From Oscillatoria sp. CS-180 (GTDB lineage Bacteria > Cyanobacteriota > Cyanobacteriia > Phormidesmidales > Phormidesmidaceae), in the NCBI RefSeq assembly GCF_028330965.1, contig NZ_JAQMUB010000077.1, positions 1 to 56,493 of the forward strand: DNA of 56,493 nt. Direction: 5' to 3'. Below the pieces are notes generated by a model. The model saw only the letters and a list, made by a program, of their open reading frames with translations. It had not been told where the DNA came from and made no database searches. Positions 18,788 through 26,942 of this stretch are shown here, in pieces. Both the position numbers and the translations under genes were made by a program. Within the stretch, counting starts at the first letter, position 1; each line of letters starts with the position of its first letter.

Positions 18788-19867
18788 ATGACCTCAGCAT
18801 TTCCAACCCCTGCACTAAGCCTAACCGCGTCTCGGCAGTTCACCGCTTGGCTAGCGGCTCAGACTGCCAGCATTGCTTTCACTACCTACCAGGCAGGAAA
18901 AGTATTCTTCATCGGCTTACAGCCAGACGGTAGCCTCTCGGTTTTTGAGCGCACCTTTGAGCGGTGTATGGGTTTGGCGATCGCGGGCAACAGTCTCTAC
19001 ATGAGTTCGCTCTATCAACTGTGGCGTTTTGAAAATGTGCTGCTCCCTGGACAAAAATATCAGGGATACGACGCCCTCTATGTGCCCCAGTTCAGCTTGA
19101 TTACGGGTGACCTGGATATTCACGACATCGTCATTCCAGCAAATCAGCATTCAGCAGAACAGACGCCAACGCCTATCTTCGTCAACACGCTGTTTAGCTG
19201 TTTAGCCACCACTAGCAAAACCCACAACTTTAAACCCCTGTGGCAACCGCCCTTTATCTCTAAACTGGCGGCTGAGGATCGCTGCCACCTCAATGGTCTG
19301 GCCATTAGAGAGGGACAACCTCGCTATGTCACCACCGTTAGCCGTTCAGATATGGGGGAAGGCTGGCGCGATCGCCGCTTGGATGGGGGTTGCGTCATCG
19401 ACGTGCAGAGCAACGAGATCATCGCCAGCGGCCTCTCCATGCCCCACTCTCCCCGCTGGTATCAAGATCGGCTCTGGGTGCTGAACTCTGGCTGTGGCGA
19501 GTTTGGCTATGTTGACTTGCAGACGGGCGACTTCCAGCCAGTGGCCTTTTGCCCTGGCTACCTACGCGGCTGTGCTTTTGTGGGTGACTTTGCGATCATC
19601 GGCATTTCCAAACCCCGCAACAACCAAACCTTCTCTGGATTGCCTCTGGATGACCTGCTGATTGAAAAAGACGCTGAACCCCGCTGCGGTCTACTGGTCA
19701 TTGATTTAAACACGGGCGATGTCGTCCATTCCCTACGCATTGAAGGCGTAGTCGAAGAGCTATACGACGTGCAGGTGTTAGAGAACATACGCCGACCGAT
19801 GGCGATCGGTATTCGTAGCGACGAAATTCGCCGCTTCATCCGCGTAGACGATACACCCAGAGTTTGA
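18788..19867 (+). CDS. TIGR03032 family protein
   Basis: The product is 359 residues and matches the TIGR03032 family from memory: FTAWLAAQTASIAFTTYQAGKVFFIG near the N-terminus, CMGLAIAGNSLYMSSLYQLWRFEN, a central CHLNGLAIREGQPRYVTTVS, GLSMPHSPRWY, LNSGCGEFG, and the PGYLRGCAFVGDFAIIGISKPR block. The family has a propeller-like fold of unknown biochemical function and is often found with secreted or peptide-maturation genes. Length is normal and the gene looks intact. The start is the ATG after GCCACC; no strong ribosome binding site is visible. Confidence 0.85.
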   Translation: MTSAFPTPALSLTASRQFTAWLAAQTASIAFTTYQAGKVFFIGLQPDGSLSVFERTFERCMGLAIAGNSLYMSSLYQLWRFENVLLPGQKYQGYDALYVPQFSLITGDLDIHDIVIPANQHSAEQTPTPIFVNTLFSCLATTSKTHNFKPLWQPPFISKLAAEDRCHLNGLAIREGQPRYVTTVSRSDMGEGWRDRRLDGGCVIDVQSNEIIASGLSMPHSPRWYQDRLWVLNSGCGEFGYVDLQTGDFQPVAFCPGYLRGCAFVGDFAIIGISKPRNNQTFSGLPLDDLLIEKDAEPRCGLLVIDLNTGDVVHSLRIEGVVEELYDVQVLENIRRPMAIGIRSDEIRRFIRVDDTPRV

Positions 19868-19957
19868 TCCGGCTGTTTCCATCGCTATCTCGCCATCGTC
19901 TAGAGTATGCAACTAGTGATCTGAGGGGCGTCGCTGCGCTACTCTATGAAACATCTT

Positions 19958-20058
19958 GGGGAATTAGCTCAGCTGGTAGAGCGCTGCGTAGGCAAAGCCT
20001 AGCCGAAGGCTATTCGCACCGCAAGGGGGCGTCGCTGCGCTACTCTGGTGAGAATCTT
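19958..20058 (+). pseudogene. Broken partial copy of tRNA-Ala with an insert in the anticodon loop
   Basis: 19958-19988 repeats the first 31 bases of the intact tRNA that starts at 20059, through the 5' anticodon stem (GCTGCG). It then contains two mini-hairpins (TAGGC-AAA-GCCTA and TAGCC-GAA-GGCTA) and resumes with TTCGCACCGCA before diverging. The T arm is absent. The 101-bp spacing between the two tRNA starts, and the repeated leader GCGTCGCTGCGCTACTCT before each, show a tandem duplication. A functional tRNA cannot fold from it. Confidence 0.75.
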
Positions 20059-20131
20059 GGGGAATTAGCTCAGCTGGTAGAGCGCTGCGATCGCACCGCA
20101 GAGGTCAGGAGTTCGAATCTCCTATTCTCCA
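20059..20131 (+). tRNA. trnA-CGC: tRNA-Ala (anticodon CGC)
   Basis: All arms fold. The acceptor GGGGAAT pairs with ATTCTCC (one G-U), followed by discriminator A. The D arm is GCTC-AGCTGGTA-GAGC. The anticodon stem CTGCG/CGCAG closes the loop ATCGCAC, giving anticodon CGC for codon GCG. The T arm is AGGAG-TTCGAAT-CTCCT. CCA is not encoded. A broken partial copy lies just upstream, and the region downstream is rich in accessory genes, as is common next to tRNA integration sites. Confidence 0.93.
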
Positions 20132-20184
20132 TTCTCTTATAAGTCATATATATCAGAGGTTATATCGCCCATCAATAAATTGAT

Positions 20185-20475
20185 TCAGAGCTTTGCCGAG
20201 TGCCTGAGGTCATGAGCAGTTACACCACTTTCGACCATTTTGGTTAGAACTTGGATCGAAAATTGTCCAATCAGATGCAAGCCAGCGGTGATGACCTCTA
20301 AGGCAGATTGATATTTCCCAGTGGCAATTTGACGTTGGATGAGCTGTTGAGAAACACTTGCATGACGGCCTGAGAAAGGCAATTTTTCTTGCCTCTGATT
20401 CTCAGACGTAGGTTCGAACCAAGGATTATTGCCTGAAACCACCGTTCTCGTTGAGCTGTGACAAGTATGGGCCAA
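20185..20475 (-). CDS. Possible ParD-like antitoxin or its remnant
   Basis: The frame gives at most 96 residues from a TTG at 20473-20475. The centre (residues about 34-62: SVSQQLIQRQIATGKYQSA then LEVITAGLHLI) resembles the ParD/CC2985 ribbon-helix-helix pattern 'I.rqvaSGrYqsASEVvreaLrLle'. The residues before and after it are not recognised, and no ParE toxin frame is adjacent. It could be a remnant with a chance extension. The true start may be internal. Confidence 0.35.
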   Translation of the reverse strand: MAHTCHSSTRTVVSGNNPWFEPTSENQRQEKLPFSGRHASVSQQLIQRQIATGKYQSALEVITAGLHLIGQFSIQVLTKMVESGVTAHDLRHSAKL

Positions 20476-20577
20476 AAAGAGATGGATTAGAATGACGGCA
20501 TACTGTCATCCCTTTATTTGACCAGATGGTCAGACGGGCGGATAGGCTGACGCCACTACGGACTGATCGAAAATGCC

Positions 20578-21180
20578 ATGATGATTCCGGCTGTCACGCG
20601 AGACCTGACCTTTGAAGCGTTCATTGACGTTGAGGATGGTACTGAACTCAATGAATTTGAACTGGTCGATGGGAGGCTGGTGCTCATGCCGGAGCCGGAT
20701 GATTGGCATGAAGAGATTTTAGAGTTTCTCTCGTTTATGCTTGAACTGCAGTATTGACGCATGAGATTGCGGTACTCGGTGCGAAAGCGGAATGCATTGA
20801 TGATTGACAACACGAGAGGCCGCCGCCCTGATGTGGCAGTGATTGATCGTCCTGCAACCCGACGGGAAGATCGGCAACCGGGGATTCGCAGCGTTCCTCG
20901 GATGATTGTGGAGATTGCCTCGGGAAACTGGAGTACGGACTTGGTGGAGAAGCAGGAGGAGTATGAGGCGCTACAGGTGCCAGAGTTCTGGATTGTGGAT
21001 TACCGGGGGCAGATTCCAGCGAAGTATTGTCAGCGGGGGAAGGGAAAGAAGGTGATTGTGCTGACGCTGGTGGATGGGGTTTATCGGAAGGCGGAATATG
21101 TGGAGGGGGAGGCGGTGCCGTGTCTAACGTTTCCGGAGTTGGAGTTGACGGTGGAGCAGATTTTGGCGGCTGAGGAATAA
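20578..21180 (+). pseudogene. Uma2 family (DUF820) nuclease-like gene with an in-frame TGA
   Basis: The ATG at 20578 opens a Uma2 protein (LTFEAFIDVEDGTELNEFEL, VDGRLVLMPEPDDWHEEIL). A TGA at 20755-20757 interrupts it after codon 59. The same frame continues to 21180 with the rest of the fold: ALMIDNTRGRRPDVAVID, PRMIVEIASGNWSTDL, KQEEYEALQVPEFWIVDY. Full length would be about 200 codons, normal for the family. The core acidic and lysine residues of this PD-(D/E)xK-like fold are kept, so the nonsense change looks recent. It could also be a sequencing error. Uma2 proteins are abundant in cyanobacteria and their role is poorly known. Confidence 0.8.
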
Positions 21181-21416
21181 GTCAAAGGTTTTACAAAGCT
21201 GCAAAGTACCGCCAGCAAGAAACTGCCAATCTGGCAAATTCGCTTCCATAGATGCCCTGAAGTCCATTCTCGGCAGCGATAGCGCTTGGAATCAAAAGCT
21301 AACTCAGCAGGTGTTTTTATGTGTACTGTATTTCTCTTAAATAATCGTCATCCGATAACCTAGTTCTCTCATGCAACGCAAGTATATAATACCAATGTAC
21401 TAAATAGGGAGTTCGA

Positions 21417-22280
21417 GTGTTACATCGGCAGAAGGCGCTACTTGCAATTCTTCAACAGGTGGGGGGACAAGCAACCACCCTTCAGTTGATGAAGTGGGCA
21501 TTTCTGCTGGGTCAGGAAACGCAATCTCGTGGTGGTAAGACTTTTTACCAGTTCTTGCCTTTTCGCTATGGACCCTACTCATTTACCCTGAACCGTGAAG
21601 CAGATACGTTGGTTCGCAACGGCTTTATGGAGAAGGCTGCCGATAGGCTTTGGCAGTTGACGTCTTTAGGAAGTCAACAGGAAGTTAAGCTGCCTAGAGC
21701 GATCGCTCAAGACATTACGACTGTCACTCAGCAGTACGGCAGTTTTTCTGGCTCAGCTTTGATCGAGACTGTCTATGCCAACTATCCCTGGTTTACGGTT
21801 AACAGTGATTTGCCGGGACAACGCCGAGAACAGCGCCCCATTGCTGATCCGGCAATTTACACCGCTGGTTATGAAGGTAAGACCGTTGATGAGTTTTTGA
21901 ATCTGCTGATGCGATCGGGTATTCGTCGGTTGATTGATGTGCGTTACAACCCGATTTCCCGTCGCTACGGTTTTCACAAGAGCACGCTACAGCGGTTATG
22001 CAACGCGCTGGATATTGATTATCAGCATTTGCCTGAGTTGGGGATTCCGGGGTCAGCGAGAGCCAATTTGTCTTCAACGGATAGCTATGTGGCTCTGTTT
22101 AAGGAATATCGGTGTGGGTTGCCGGATCGCTGGGATGACTTGCAAAGGGCAATGTCGTTACTGAAGTCTGAGCCGAGTGTTTTGGTGTGTATGGAAGCGA
22201 ATCCGGAGTGCTGTCACCGGAATGTGCTGGCTCAGCATTTGATGGGCATGATGGAGTTGCCAATAAAGCATCTCGGATAA
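21417..22280 (+). CDS. DUF488 protein with an extra N-terminal domain
   Basis: The product is 287 residues from a GTG at 21417, with GGGAG 5-9 bases upstream and TATAAT at 21385-21390. Residues about 145-280 are DUF488: YTAGYEGKTVDEFLNLL, RRLIDVRYNPISRRYGF, HLPELGIPG, and a C-terminal CMEANPECCHRNVLAQHL with the conserved Cys-His pattern. Residues 1 to about 100 look like a small helical or winged-helix domain (LLAILQQVGGQATTLQLMKW, YQFLPFRYGPYSFTLNREAD), perhaps distantly related to the Panacea/DUF4065 antitoxin domain; that is a guess. DUF488 has no settled function. The stop is six bases from the ATG of the next gene, so the two are almost certainly an operon. Confidence 0.8.
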   Translation: MLHRQKALLAILQQVGGQATTLQLMKWAFLLGQETQSRGGKTFYQFLPFRYGPYSFTLNREADTLVRNGFMEKAADRLWQLTSLGSQQEVKLPRAIAQDITTVTQQYGSFSGSALIETVYANYPWFTVNSDLPGQRREQRPIADPAIYTAGYEGKTVDEFLNLLMRSGIRRLIDVRYNPISRRYGFHKSTLQRLCNALDIDYQHLPELGIPGSARANLSSTDSYVALFKEYRCGLPDRWDDLQRAMSLLKSEPSVLVCMEANPECCHRNVLAQHLMGMMELPIKHLG

Positions 22281-22285
22281 GCGGC

Positions 22286-23098
22286 ATGAGCGATCGCCCG
22301 ATTAACACGAAAGTTCTGATTACGGTGATGACCTATCCTCATCCGTCGCGAGGATATCAAGAACTGGTTTGTACGGCGGGTATTACTGAAAACGATGAAT
22401 GGGTGAGGCTGTATCCGATTGACTATCGGTATCGACCGAGAAGTCAGCAGTTTCGTAAATATCAATGGGTGGAGATTGACCTGTTGCCACGTGGTGACAA
22501 GAACGATCGCCGCAAAGAGAGTCGAAAGCCGTTTTTGGATTCTTTACAGGTATTGGGGGAGCCGTTATCGACCAAAAAAGGCTGGCAGGAACGGCGGGAA
22601 ATCATTGACCGAATGCCGACTTATACGGTGAAGCAACTGCGGGAGCTACATGAAACTGAACGCATTTCACTGGGGATTGTGCGCCCGACGAGGGTGCTGG
22701 ATCTCAAAATTGAGCCGGCTGAATCGGAGTGGAAGCCGGAATGGCAAAACCTGTTTGACCAACTGACGCTATTTGGTCCGGTGCAAAAGCCGCTGCGCAA
22801 AATACCGTACAAGTTTAGCTATGTTTTTGAGTGCGAAGACAGCCACAGACCGCACAATGCCATGATTGAAGATTGGGAATTGGGTGTGCTTTGGCTGAAT
22901 GAGGTGGCTCGATTAGGGGATGAAGAACAGGCGGCTTTGAGTGTGAAGCGAAAGTTTTTTGATGAGATTTGTAGCGATAAGAAAGACACACTGTTTTTTA
23001 TGGGAACGGTGTTTCCTTACAATACTTGGGTTGTTTTAGGTATCTTCTGGCCACCTAAGCAGTCAAAGCCGGATTTTATTCAAGGTTCACTATTTTAA
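22286..23098 (+). CDS. Conserved-looking protein of unknown function paired with the DUF488 gene
   Basis: The product is 270 residues. The ATG at 22286 follows the DUF488 stop by five bases; the frame is open upstream, but that part only overlaps the DUF488 gene. The sequence begins with VLITVMTYPHPSRGYQELVC, then TAGITENDEWVRLYPIDYR, YQWVEIDLLPRGDKNDRRKE and, near the end, TLFFMGTVFPYNTWVVLGIF. I recall similar proteins beside DUF488 genes elsewhere but know of no assigned activity. There are no membrane segments or signal peptide. The alternating hydrophobic strands suggest a beta-rich, possibly nucleic-acid-binding fold, which is inference. Confidence 0.7.
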   Translation: MSDRPINTKVLITVMTYPHPSRGYQELVCTAGITENDEWVRLYPIDYRYRPRSQQFRKYQWVEIDLLPRGDKNDRRKESRKPFLDSLQVLGEPLSTKKGWQERREIIDRMPTYTVKQLRELHETERISLGIVRPTRVLDLKIEPAESEWKPEWQNLFDQLTLFGPVQKPLRKIPYKFSYVFECEDSHRPHNAMIEDWELGVLWLNEVARLGDEEQAALSVKRKFFDEICSDKKDTLFFMGTVFPYNTWVVLGIFWPPKQSKPDFIQGSLF

Positions 23099-23210
23099 CA
23101 TTTGTAAACTGGCAAAGTGTTTCAAACCTGACATTGCGGCTCTGCAATTTACAGATACAACCTAAGCACAGATACCAGTTAACGGTTGGCGGAAACCCTC
23201 GTTTTGGCGT

Positions 23211-23660
23211 TGAAACCCACATTTCGCAGGTTGAAAAATAGAATTAGGTATTTTATTGGATACCCTGAAACGCTTGCCATGTAAGCATTTTACCATTTTT
23301 TGGTTTTTGCATCCCTCACCGCTGAAAACCAGACTGACATTGGAGCAGAGCTTTCGGCCCAACCATCAGTGACACTTACCTTCCAGTCCAATTTGCCAAC
23401 TACGATCGTGGATAGAAAACCGTGCCAATTGTTCCTGAAACCCACATTTCGCAGGTTGAAAAATAGAATTAGGTATTTTATTGGATACCCTGAAACGCTT
23501 ACCGTGTAAGCATTTTACCATTTTTTGGTTTTTCCATCCCTCACCGCTGAAAACCAGACTGACGCTGGAGCAGAGCTTTCGGCCTAACCACCAGAGTCAC
23601 TTAACTCTCAGTCTGATTTGCCGACCGCGATCGCGGTTAGGAAACTGTGCCAATTATTCC
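23211..23660. repeat. Two tandem copies of a 225-bp repeat
   Basis: 23211-23435 and 23436-23660 are near-identical. Each begins TGAAACCCACATTTCGCAGG and includes TTGGATACCCTGAAACGCTT and CCATCCCTCACCGCTGAAAA. The first bases of each unit are the inverse of the AACCTGCGAAATGT ends found in the next repeat block, so these look like transposable-element ends. No protein frame is conserved between the copies. Confidence 0.85.
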
Positions 23661-23924
23661 TGAAAGCGATCAGATTGATGCAGAAAGTGCCAAACCTGGG
23701 ATCATCGCGATTCAGACATTATCCTTAAAAGGCTTATGGGACAAGGCTTTCAAAAACCTTTGATCTCCTGAGGGAACCTGCGAAATGTCGGCTGAAAGCG
23801 ACCAGATCGATGTAGAAAGCGTCAAATTTGGAATCAACGCGATTCAGACACTATTCTTGAAACACTTATGGGACAAGGCTTTCAAAAACCTTCGATCTCT
23901 TGAGGGAACCTGCGAAATGTCGGT
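23661..23924. repeat. Two tandem copies of a 132-bp repeat with transposon-like ends
   Basis: 23661-23792 and 23793-23924 are two diverged copies (TGAAAGCGAYCAGATYGATG at the start, GAACCTGCGAAATGTCGG at the end). AACCTGCGAAATGT at 23775 and 23907 is the inverse of ACATTTCGCAGGTT at the start of each 225-bp unit, so the block from 23218 to about 23922 is bounded by inverted repeats. I support no gene between 23099 and 23982. Confidence 0.8.
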
Positions 23925-23982
23925 TGAAAAACAACCGGAAATACTTTCAATAGATCGGGCTGAAGCGCTTATCTGCTACAGC

Positions 23983-26157
23983 TTACAAGTCTGGACGCGA
24001 GAGAAGAGAATCTATCACCCCCAACAATTTCTCCACCTCCCGGTCTTCTCCCTTCAAAAATACTCCAAAACATCCCCCGAAATACGCACGCGCCGGGAGG
24101 TGCCCGTCCGGTGCTGTCATGTTAAAAGTGAGATTTGAGTATAACTTCCATTCTGCTCCAATGCTAAGGAAGCCTTTTGAGCGCCATCCTACGGCAACAC
24201 CAAACTTTTCCCAACTACTACCGTATGAGGTTGGGCTGCCACAGCTTTCCCAAATTTTCTTTTGCACACTAAAGCCAAACTTCCCCTGGCCATATTTCAC
24301 CCACAGGCGATCAATATTGTGCAAATCCAGGCAAGGAAACGTCTTGATATCTTCATGTCGTAACCAGCCTTTTTTTTGCTGATCCATCACCTCGCACATA
24401 CGGTAAGCAGTTTCCTGATCGGCGGCTTCCCATTCTTGGGCGGCTAGCAGGTCGCGCAGATTGCCATAGTAGTTAGCACCAAACCGCTCAGAGCTGAGAG
24501 TCTCATCCACCTCATTCATTAGGGGCGGTTTTGCACCTGTCAAAACCTGAACAACACGTTGCTGAAAAGCCTCCAGGCTGTTCCACGTTTCTTGAAGCTT
24601 GCTGAGATTGGCAAGAGAATAAGCTGTTCCGCCCCCAATAGTAGGTGGCTCGAAACCGATAACGTCTCTTTGATGGGGCAGTTGAGACCAATCTTCTTCC
24701 TCTGGCATCCAGACTATTCGTACCCATCGGAAATAACCTGCTTCGTTTTCTCTCACCTCATCATCCAGCATTTCAACGATATGGGTAATCTTGGCAAATT
24801 GGTTCAGAAGCATCAGATCGCCTTTTGATGCTGTTTTTGCGCCTCGGCTAGTTGATAACCAAAACAACTCGAAAACTCGGCTTTCAATATCACCGCCTCC
24901 ATTCTGGATGCGTTCGACGGTGTAGGCCCAGACACCATTTGGATCTCGAACATTTTTGAGAAAAAGAATTTTTGAAGGTTCACACTCACTCAACTCTTTG
25001 CGGTTGACTTCCGGTAGCGACGGTTTTTGAGGCTCAACTTCCGCTTCGGAAACAGACGTTTCTGTAGTGTCTAAATCCTTATGGCTTTCGCTTTCGTGTT
25101 GTCGCTGGCGTTCGTCCTCCGACTTTTGCCTTTCGGCTTCTTGCTGCAAAGTTGCTTCAATCTCTTGAGCTTCTTCATCACTGAGTCCTAAAGTGCTTTG
25201 AAACCGCTGCATCCGACGACGCATAGCTTCGCTAGGTGGATTTTCATGATTCAGGGCATCAGCAAAAACGTTTGTGTATTGCTCAATCGCCTCGGCCTTA
25301 GCTTTGTATGGTTTTAATTCTTCCTGTTCAACCGCTTTGGCTTCTTCAAAGGTCAAACCAAAAGTGGTGCGGTAGCCATCTAAAATGCTGCGACTGAAAG
25401 GGGAAATTTCGCCTCCATCATCTTGTAAACATAGGCGCACTTCGTCGCGATACTGTTCTAGTTTCTGCCTCACCTCACCATACTGAGACGATAGTCGCGT
25501 CACGATGGGGGCAATATCCATTTCGGTCAAGCCCAAAGCTGTCTGCAATCGATCTAGCTTGTTTTGGTTAACGTCACTTAAGGGATATTCCTGCTGAATA
25601 GCTTGCTGATAGGCTGCTTCATACTGGCTGAGTTTGGCCTGCTTAACCGCTTTGAGCTTTTGCCGAACATCGTCAGCAGCCTTCTTGATGCCTTCAGCAA
25701 TGTTAGTAAAGGCGTCGTCTAAAGTAGGCCAAATATTGGTGTCGGCTACTGGAGCAGCGTTTTTAGGTAAAGCCTGAAGTTTACCAAAGGGAGCTGACGT
25801 CCATATACATCGGCGTAAAATCACCGGAATTACGCAAGCTTCTTCAGCTTGATGGCGTTCTATTGCCCGTTTAATTTCAATATCACGGCAGTAGCTAGAA
25901 GCGATGAAGTCTGAGCTGATCAGCAGCAAAATAATTTGAGCCGAATTCAGATTGTCTTTAATTTCGCGATCCCATTCATCGCCGGGTAGGATTTTGCGAT
26001 CGTGCCAAGCACTGATATCACCGCACCATTTCAGTATTTCTAAATGGTTTGCTAGTTCATCCCGCAGCGTTTCATCTTTATGAGAATAGGAGAAAAAGAC
26101 GGTTACTGCATCGCTTGACATGACTGGACTCTTAGAATGACGATCGCTTTCTTCCAA
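23983..26157 (-). CDS. TIR domain protein with C-terminal GUN4 domain
   Basis: The product is 724 residues. The TTG at 26155-26157 has AGGAG seven bases upstream; an ATG at 26119-26121 (712 residues) is the alternative. Residues about 16-165 form a TIR domain (VTVFFSYSHKDETLRDEL, LLLISSDFIASSYCRD, IPVILRRC). Residues about 165-370 hold three helical repeats of the type 'YPLS...LDRLQTALGLTEMDIAPI', seen in cyanobacterial signalling proteins, then a charged linker. Residues about 395-500 (GDLMLLNQFAKITHIVEMLD, FRWVRIVWMPEE) recall an EVE/PUA-like domain, with low confidence. Residues about 560-724 are GUN4 (NYYGNLRDLLAAQEWEAADQ, PCLDLHNIDRLWVKYGQGKF, SVQKKIWESCGS), the tetrapyrrole-binding domain of the Mg-chelatase activator. 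TIR domains often act as NADases in antiphage defence, but none of this is proven here. The gene stands alone, next to transposon-like repeats. Confidence 0.88.
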   Translation of the reverse strand: MEESDRHSKSPVMSSDAVTVFFSYSHKDETLRDELANHLEILKWCGDISAWHDRKILPGDEWDREIKDNLNSAQIILLLISSDFIASSYCRDIEIKRAIERHQAEEACVIPVILRRCIWTSAPFGKLQALPKNAAPVADTNIWPTLDDAFTNIAEGIKKAADDVRQKLKAVKQAKLSQYEAAYQQAIQQEYPLSDVNQNKLDRLQTALGLTEMDIAPIVTRLSSQYGEVRQKLEQYRDEVRLCLQDDGGEISPFSRSILDGYRTTFGLTFEEAKAVEQEELKPYKAKAEAIEQYTNVFADALNHENPPSEAMRRRMQRFQSTLGLSDEEAQEIEATLQQEAERQKSEDERQRQHESESHKDLDTTETSVSEAEVEPQKPSLPEVNRKELSECEPSKILFLKNVRDPNGVWAYTVERIQNGGGDIESRVFELFWLSTSRGAKTASKGDLMLLNQFAKITHIVEMLDDEVRENEAGYFRWVRIVWMPEEEDWSQLPHQRDVIGFEPPTIGGGTAYSLANLSKLQETWNSLEAFQQRVVQVLTGAKPPLMNEVDETLSSERFGANYYGNLRDLLAAQEWEAADQETAYRMCEVMDQQKKGWLRHEDIKTFPCLDLHNIDRLWVKYGQGKFGFSVQKKIWESCGSPTSYGSSWEKFGVAVGWRSKGFLSIGAEWKLYSNLTFNMTAPDGHLPARAYFGGCFGVFLKGEDREVEKLLGVIDSLLSRPDL

Positions 26158-26353
26158 TCATATTCTCCTGTCGAGAGGAGAGCCACCCAACCCCAGGATC
26201 GGATGGCTCAAAGGCCAGATATTAACTTCTCTGCTGACAGCACCTCAACAGACTAAACACCTATCCCTACTCCGAAGTTATGAAAATTCCTGTCTTTGGA
26301 AAATGCGAGTATAGCAGGCACTAAGTTCGCTAAGTATTCGGGTTTCGCACTAT

Positions 26354-26797
26354 CTACCCCTTCAACCGCTTCTGCATCGTCTCCAACTTCCGCAAATCCA
26401 CTGCCCGTTTCCGCCGTTGATACCGCTCCTTCGCGATACCATTCACCACCTTCATTACCTTCGGATGCTCCGCTAGATACTGATACGCCGCCTCAAACCA
26501 CACCTCCTTGGTGATCTTCTCATCCATGCAGAGATGCCGTAGCGCTTTATCAATATCCGCTTCCAACCGCGTAGTCGTGCGCACCAATTGCGGTAGGTCC
26601 GACCCTTCACCCTGACTCATAGACATGCTGACGTCAACACCCGCCGACTCATCAGAGTCACTGTATCTTGATGTCACGGCTGCATCTGCATCCGGTTGAC
26701 GAGACTTCACACGGGACGTCTCCTCCAGCCCATCAGCCCGTGGCGGCACGGTCGGGCGCTGCTGTTGCATCAGTCTCTCTAGCGCATCTTCATTCAT
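26354..26797 (-). CDS. Small RHH-like protein, possibly plasmid partition-related
   Basis: The product is 147 residues. The N-terminal half is polar and probably disordered (PPRADGLEETSRVKSRQPDA). The C-terminal half (TTTRLEADIDKALRHLCMDE, ITKEVWFEAAYQYLAEHP) resembles a ribbon-helix-helix DNA-binding fold followed by a basic tail (YQRRKRAVDLRKLETMQKR). Similar short proteins lie next to parA in cyanobacterial plasmids, as far as I recall; no parA is present here. A short frame ending at 26801 lies three bases upstream of its ATG and may have been co-translated with it. Confidence 0.55.
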   Translation of the reverse strand: MNEDALERLMQQQRPTVPPRADGLEETSRVKSRQPDADAAVTSRYSDSDESAGVDVSMSMSQGEGSDLPQLVRTTTRLEADIDKALRHLCMDEKITKEVWFEAAYQYLAEHPKVMKVVNGIAKERYQRRKRAVDLRKLETMQKRLKG

Positions 26798-26800
26798 GGC

Positions 26801-26914
26801 CTACACCTGCTCCAAGATCTCAATCACCCGCCGCAGCAGTAATTCCAACTCCCCATACCCCAACTCTGCCAATAACCGTCCCTGCCGAATAGCTTGCCTA
26901 CAGCGCTCACTCAC
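26801..26914 (-). CDS. Possible 37-codon gene or remnant coupled to the RHH-like gene
   Basis: From a GTG at 26912-26914 the frame encodes about 37 residues (VSERCRQAIRQGRLLAELGY, then ELELLLRRVIEILEQV) and stops three bases before the ATG of the next gene. The composition is helical and coding-like. The frame continues open upstream into the PepSY-type gene. It is most likely the C-terminal end of a lost upstream gene of the same operon. I do not recognise the family. Confidence 0.3.
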   Translation of the reverse strand: MSERCRQAIRQGRLLAELGYGELELLLRRVIEILEQV

Positions 26915-26942
26915 CAAAACCGATTTGGGGGAGCTGTATGGT

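Noticed and set aside
19958..20058. A tRNA gene with an intron in the anticodon loop
   Set aside because: The 3' half (T arm and acceptor) is absent after the insert, and the insert is too short and lacks group I intron features.
23211..23924. CRISPR array
   Set aside because: The repeats are 225 and 132 bp, directly adjacent, only two copies each, with no spacers and no cas genes in the window.
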